Shown: in pieces, positions 30,140 through 30,403 of the stretch
Layout of the letters: each line of letters begins with the position of its first letter
Position numbering within the stretch: the stretch's first letter is position 1
Source: Pseudomonadota bacterium
Lineage (GTDB): Bacteria; Myxococcota; Myxococcia; Myxococcales; Anaeromyxobacteraceae
Direction: 5' to 3'
DNA: 30,403 bases
Assembly (NCBI GenBank): GCA_023428085.1
Contig: JAEYZK010000175.1
Span: forward strand, 1 to 30,403
Made by a program: the position numbers and the translations under genes
Notes under the pieces: generated by a model
Database searches by the model: none
What the model was told of the DNA's origin: nothing
What the model saw: only the letters and a program-made list of their open reading frames with translations

Positions 30140-30403
30140 TCCTGCCCCTCGTCCTCGCGGCGCTCGTCGCGCCGGCGTCCGATCCGTGCACACCCGTCGC
30201 GCCCGGCCTCGCGGACCCGGAGGCGGCCGGAGCGTACGAGGGGGTGGGCGACGAGGAGCGGGCCGCCGGCCGGGAGGACTCGGCCGTCGCCGCATACCGG
30301 GCCGCGCTGGAGCGCGATCCCGGCCGGGAGGGGGCCCGCGGCGCGCTCGAGGAGCTGTGCACGGCGCGCCGGCGCGACGACGCGTTCGCGCGCGGCCTCG
30401 CGC
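30136..30403 (+). CDS. Exported TPR-like protein, N-terminal part (cut by window edge)
   Basis: The frame opens at GTG 30136, overlapping the upstream TGA by the GTGA arrangement, and is still open at 30403 (about 89 residues). The start MILPLVLAALVAPASDPC is a short signal peptide, possibly with an A-S-D-P-C segment close to the cleavage site. One TPR-like unit is visible (ERAAGREDSAVAAYRAALERDPGREGARGALEELC). The third member of a coupled set of exported proteins, it probably continues as a larger TPR protein. Nothing more specific can be said. Confidence 0.65.
   Translation, partial: MILPLVLAALVAPASDPCTPVAPGLADPEAAGAYEGVGDEERAAGREDSAVAAYRAALERDPGREGARGALEELCTARRRDDAFARGLA

Overview
This window is chromosomal DNA with very high GC and strong third-position GC bias, so long antisense ORFs shadow almost every real gene. 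The gene content suggests a Gram-negative myxobacterium-like organism, most like Anaeromyxobacter (Myxococcota/Deltaproteobacteria). It combines outer-membrane barrels, LolA, a single-POTRA Omp85 protein, many lipoproteins, cobalamin-dependent MetH and DnaB. The genus is inferred from overall character, not from a search.

Layout, left to right. 1-506 (-) is the N-terminal part of an AAA/SMC-like ATPase with visibly lower GC than the rest, possibly the edge of an acquired segment. 507-1131 has no credible gene; it holds strong hairpins, a REP-like palindrome and a 14-bp tandem repeat. Next come a CreD-like inner-membrane protein (-), rimO, an atypical SDR/epimerase, a DUF1684 protein (-), a rhomboid-like protein that lacks the catalytic Ser, lolA (-), a Cys-rich lipoprotein and an AmrS-type radical SAM enzyme (-). 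Then a large metH (+) follows a promoter and a leader that folds as a SAM-II riboswitch. Two tandem paralogous beta-barrel genes, each with its own terminator, come next, then a two-domain LEA14/WHy lipoprotein (-).

The replicative helicase gene dnaB is preceded by a row of DnaA-box-like 9-mers spaced by helical turns, and its stop codon lies in a 7-bp tandem repeat. After dnaB are a LOG-family phosphoribohydrolase (-), the Omp85-like barrel (-), an exported Sel1-repeat protein with six C-x7-C pairs, a 62-aa acidic protein (-), an SPFH/prohibitin protein with a lipoprotein signal and an NYN-LOTUS protein. A three-gene sugar ABC transporter operon (binding protein, permease, double ATPase) follows. 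The right end has a small DUF6483-like protein (-), an FAD-dependent oxidoreductase (-), a DUF4382 lipoprotein (-) with a candidate sigma-54 promoter, and a coupled run of three exported proteins, the last cut by the window edge.

Most of the window is housekeeping or envelope genes in short transcription units, often convergent with almost no space between them. The strongest regulatory observation is the SAM-II riboswitch upstream of metH. The most interesting unsolved pieces are the phased DnaA-box-like cluster, the catalytically altered rhomboid, the SPFH lipoprotein next to NYN-LOTUS, and the right-end exported operon. I found no defence locus, CRISPR array, tRNA, rRNA or insertion sequence.
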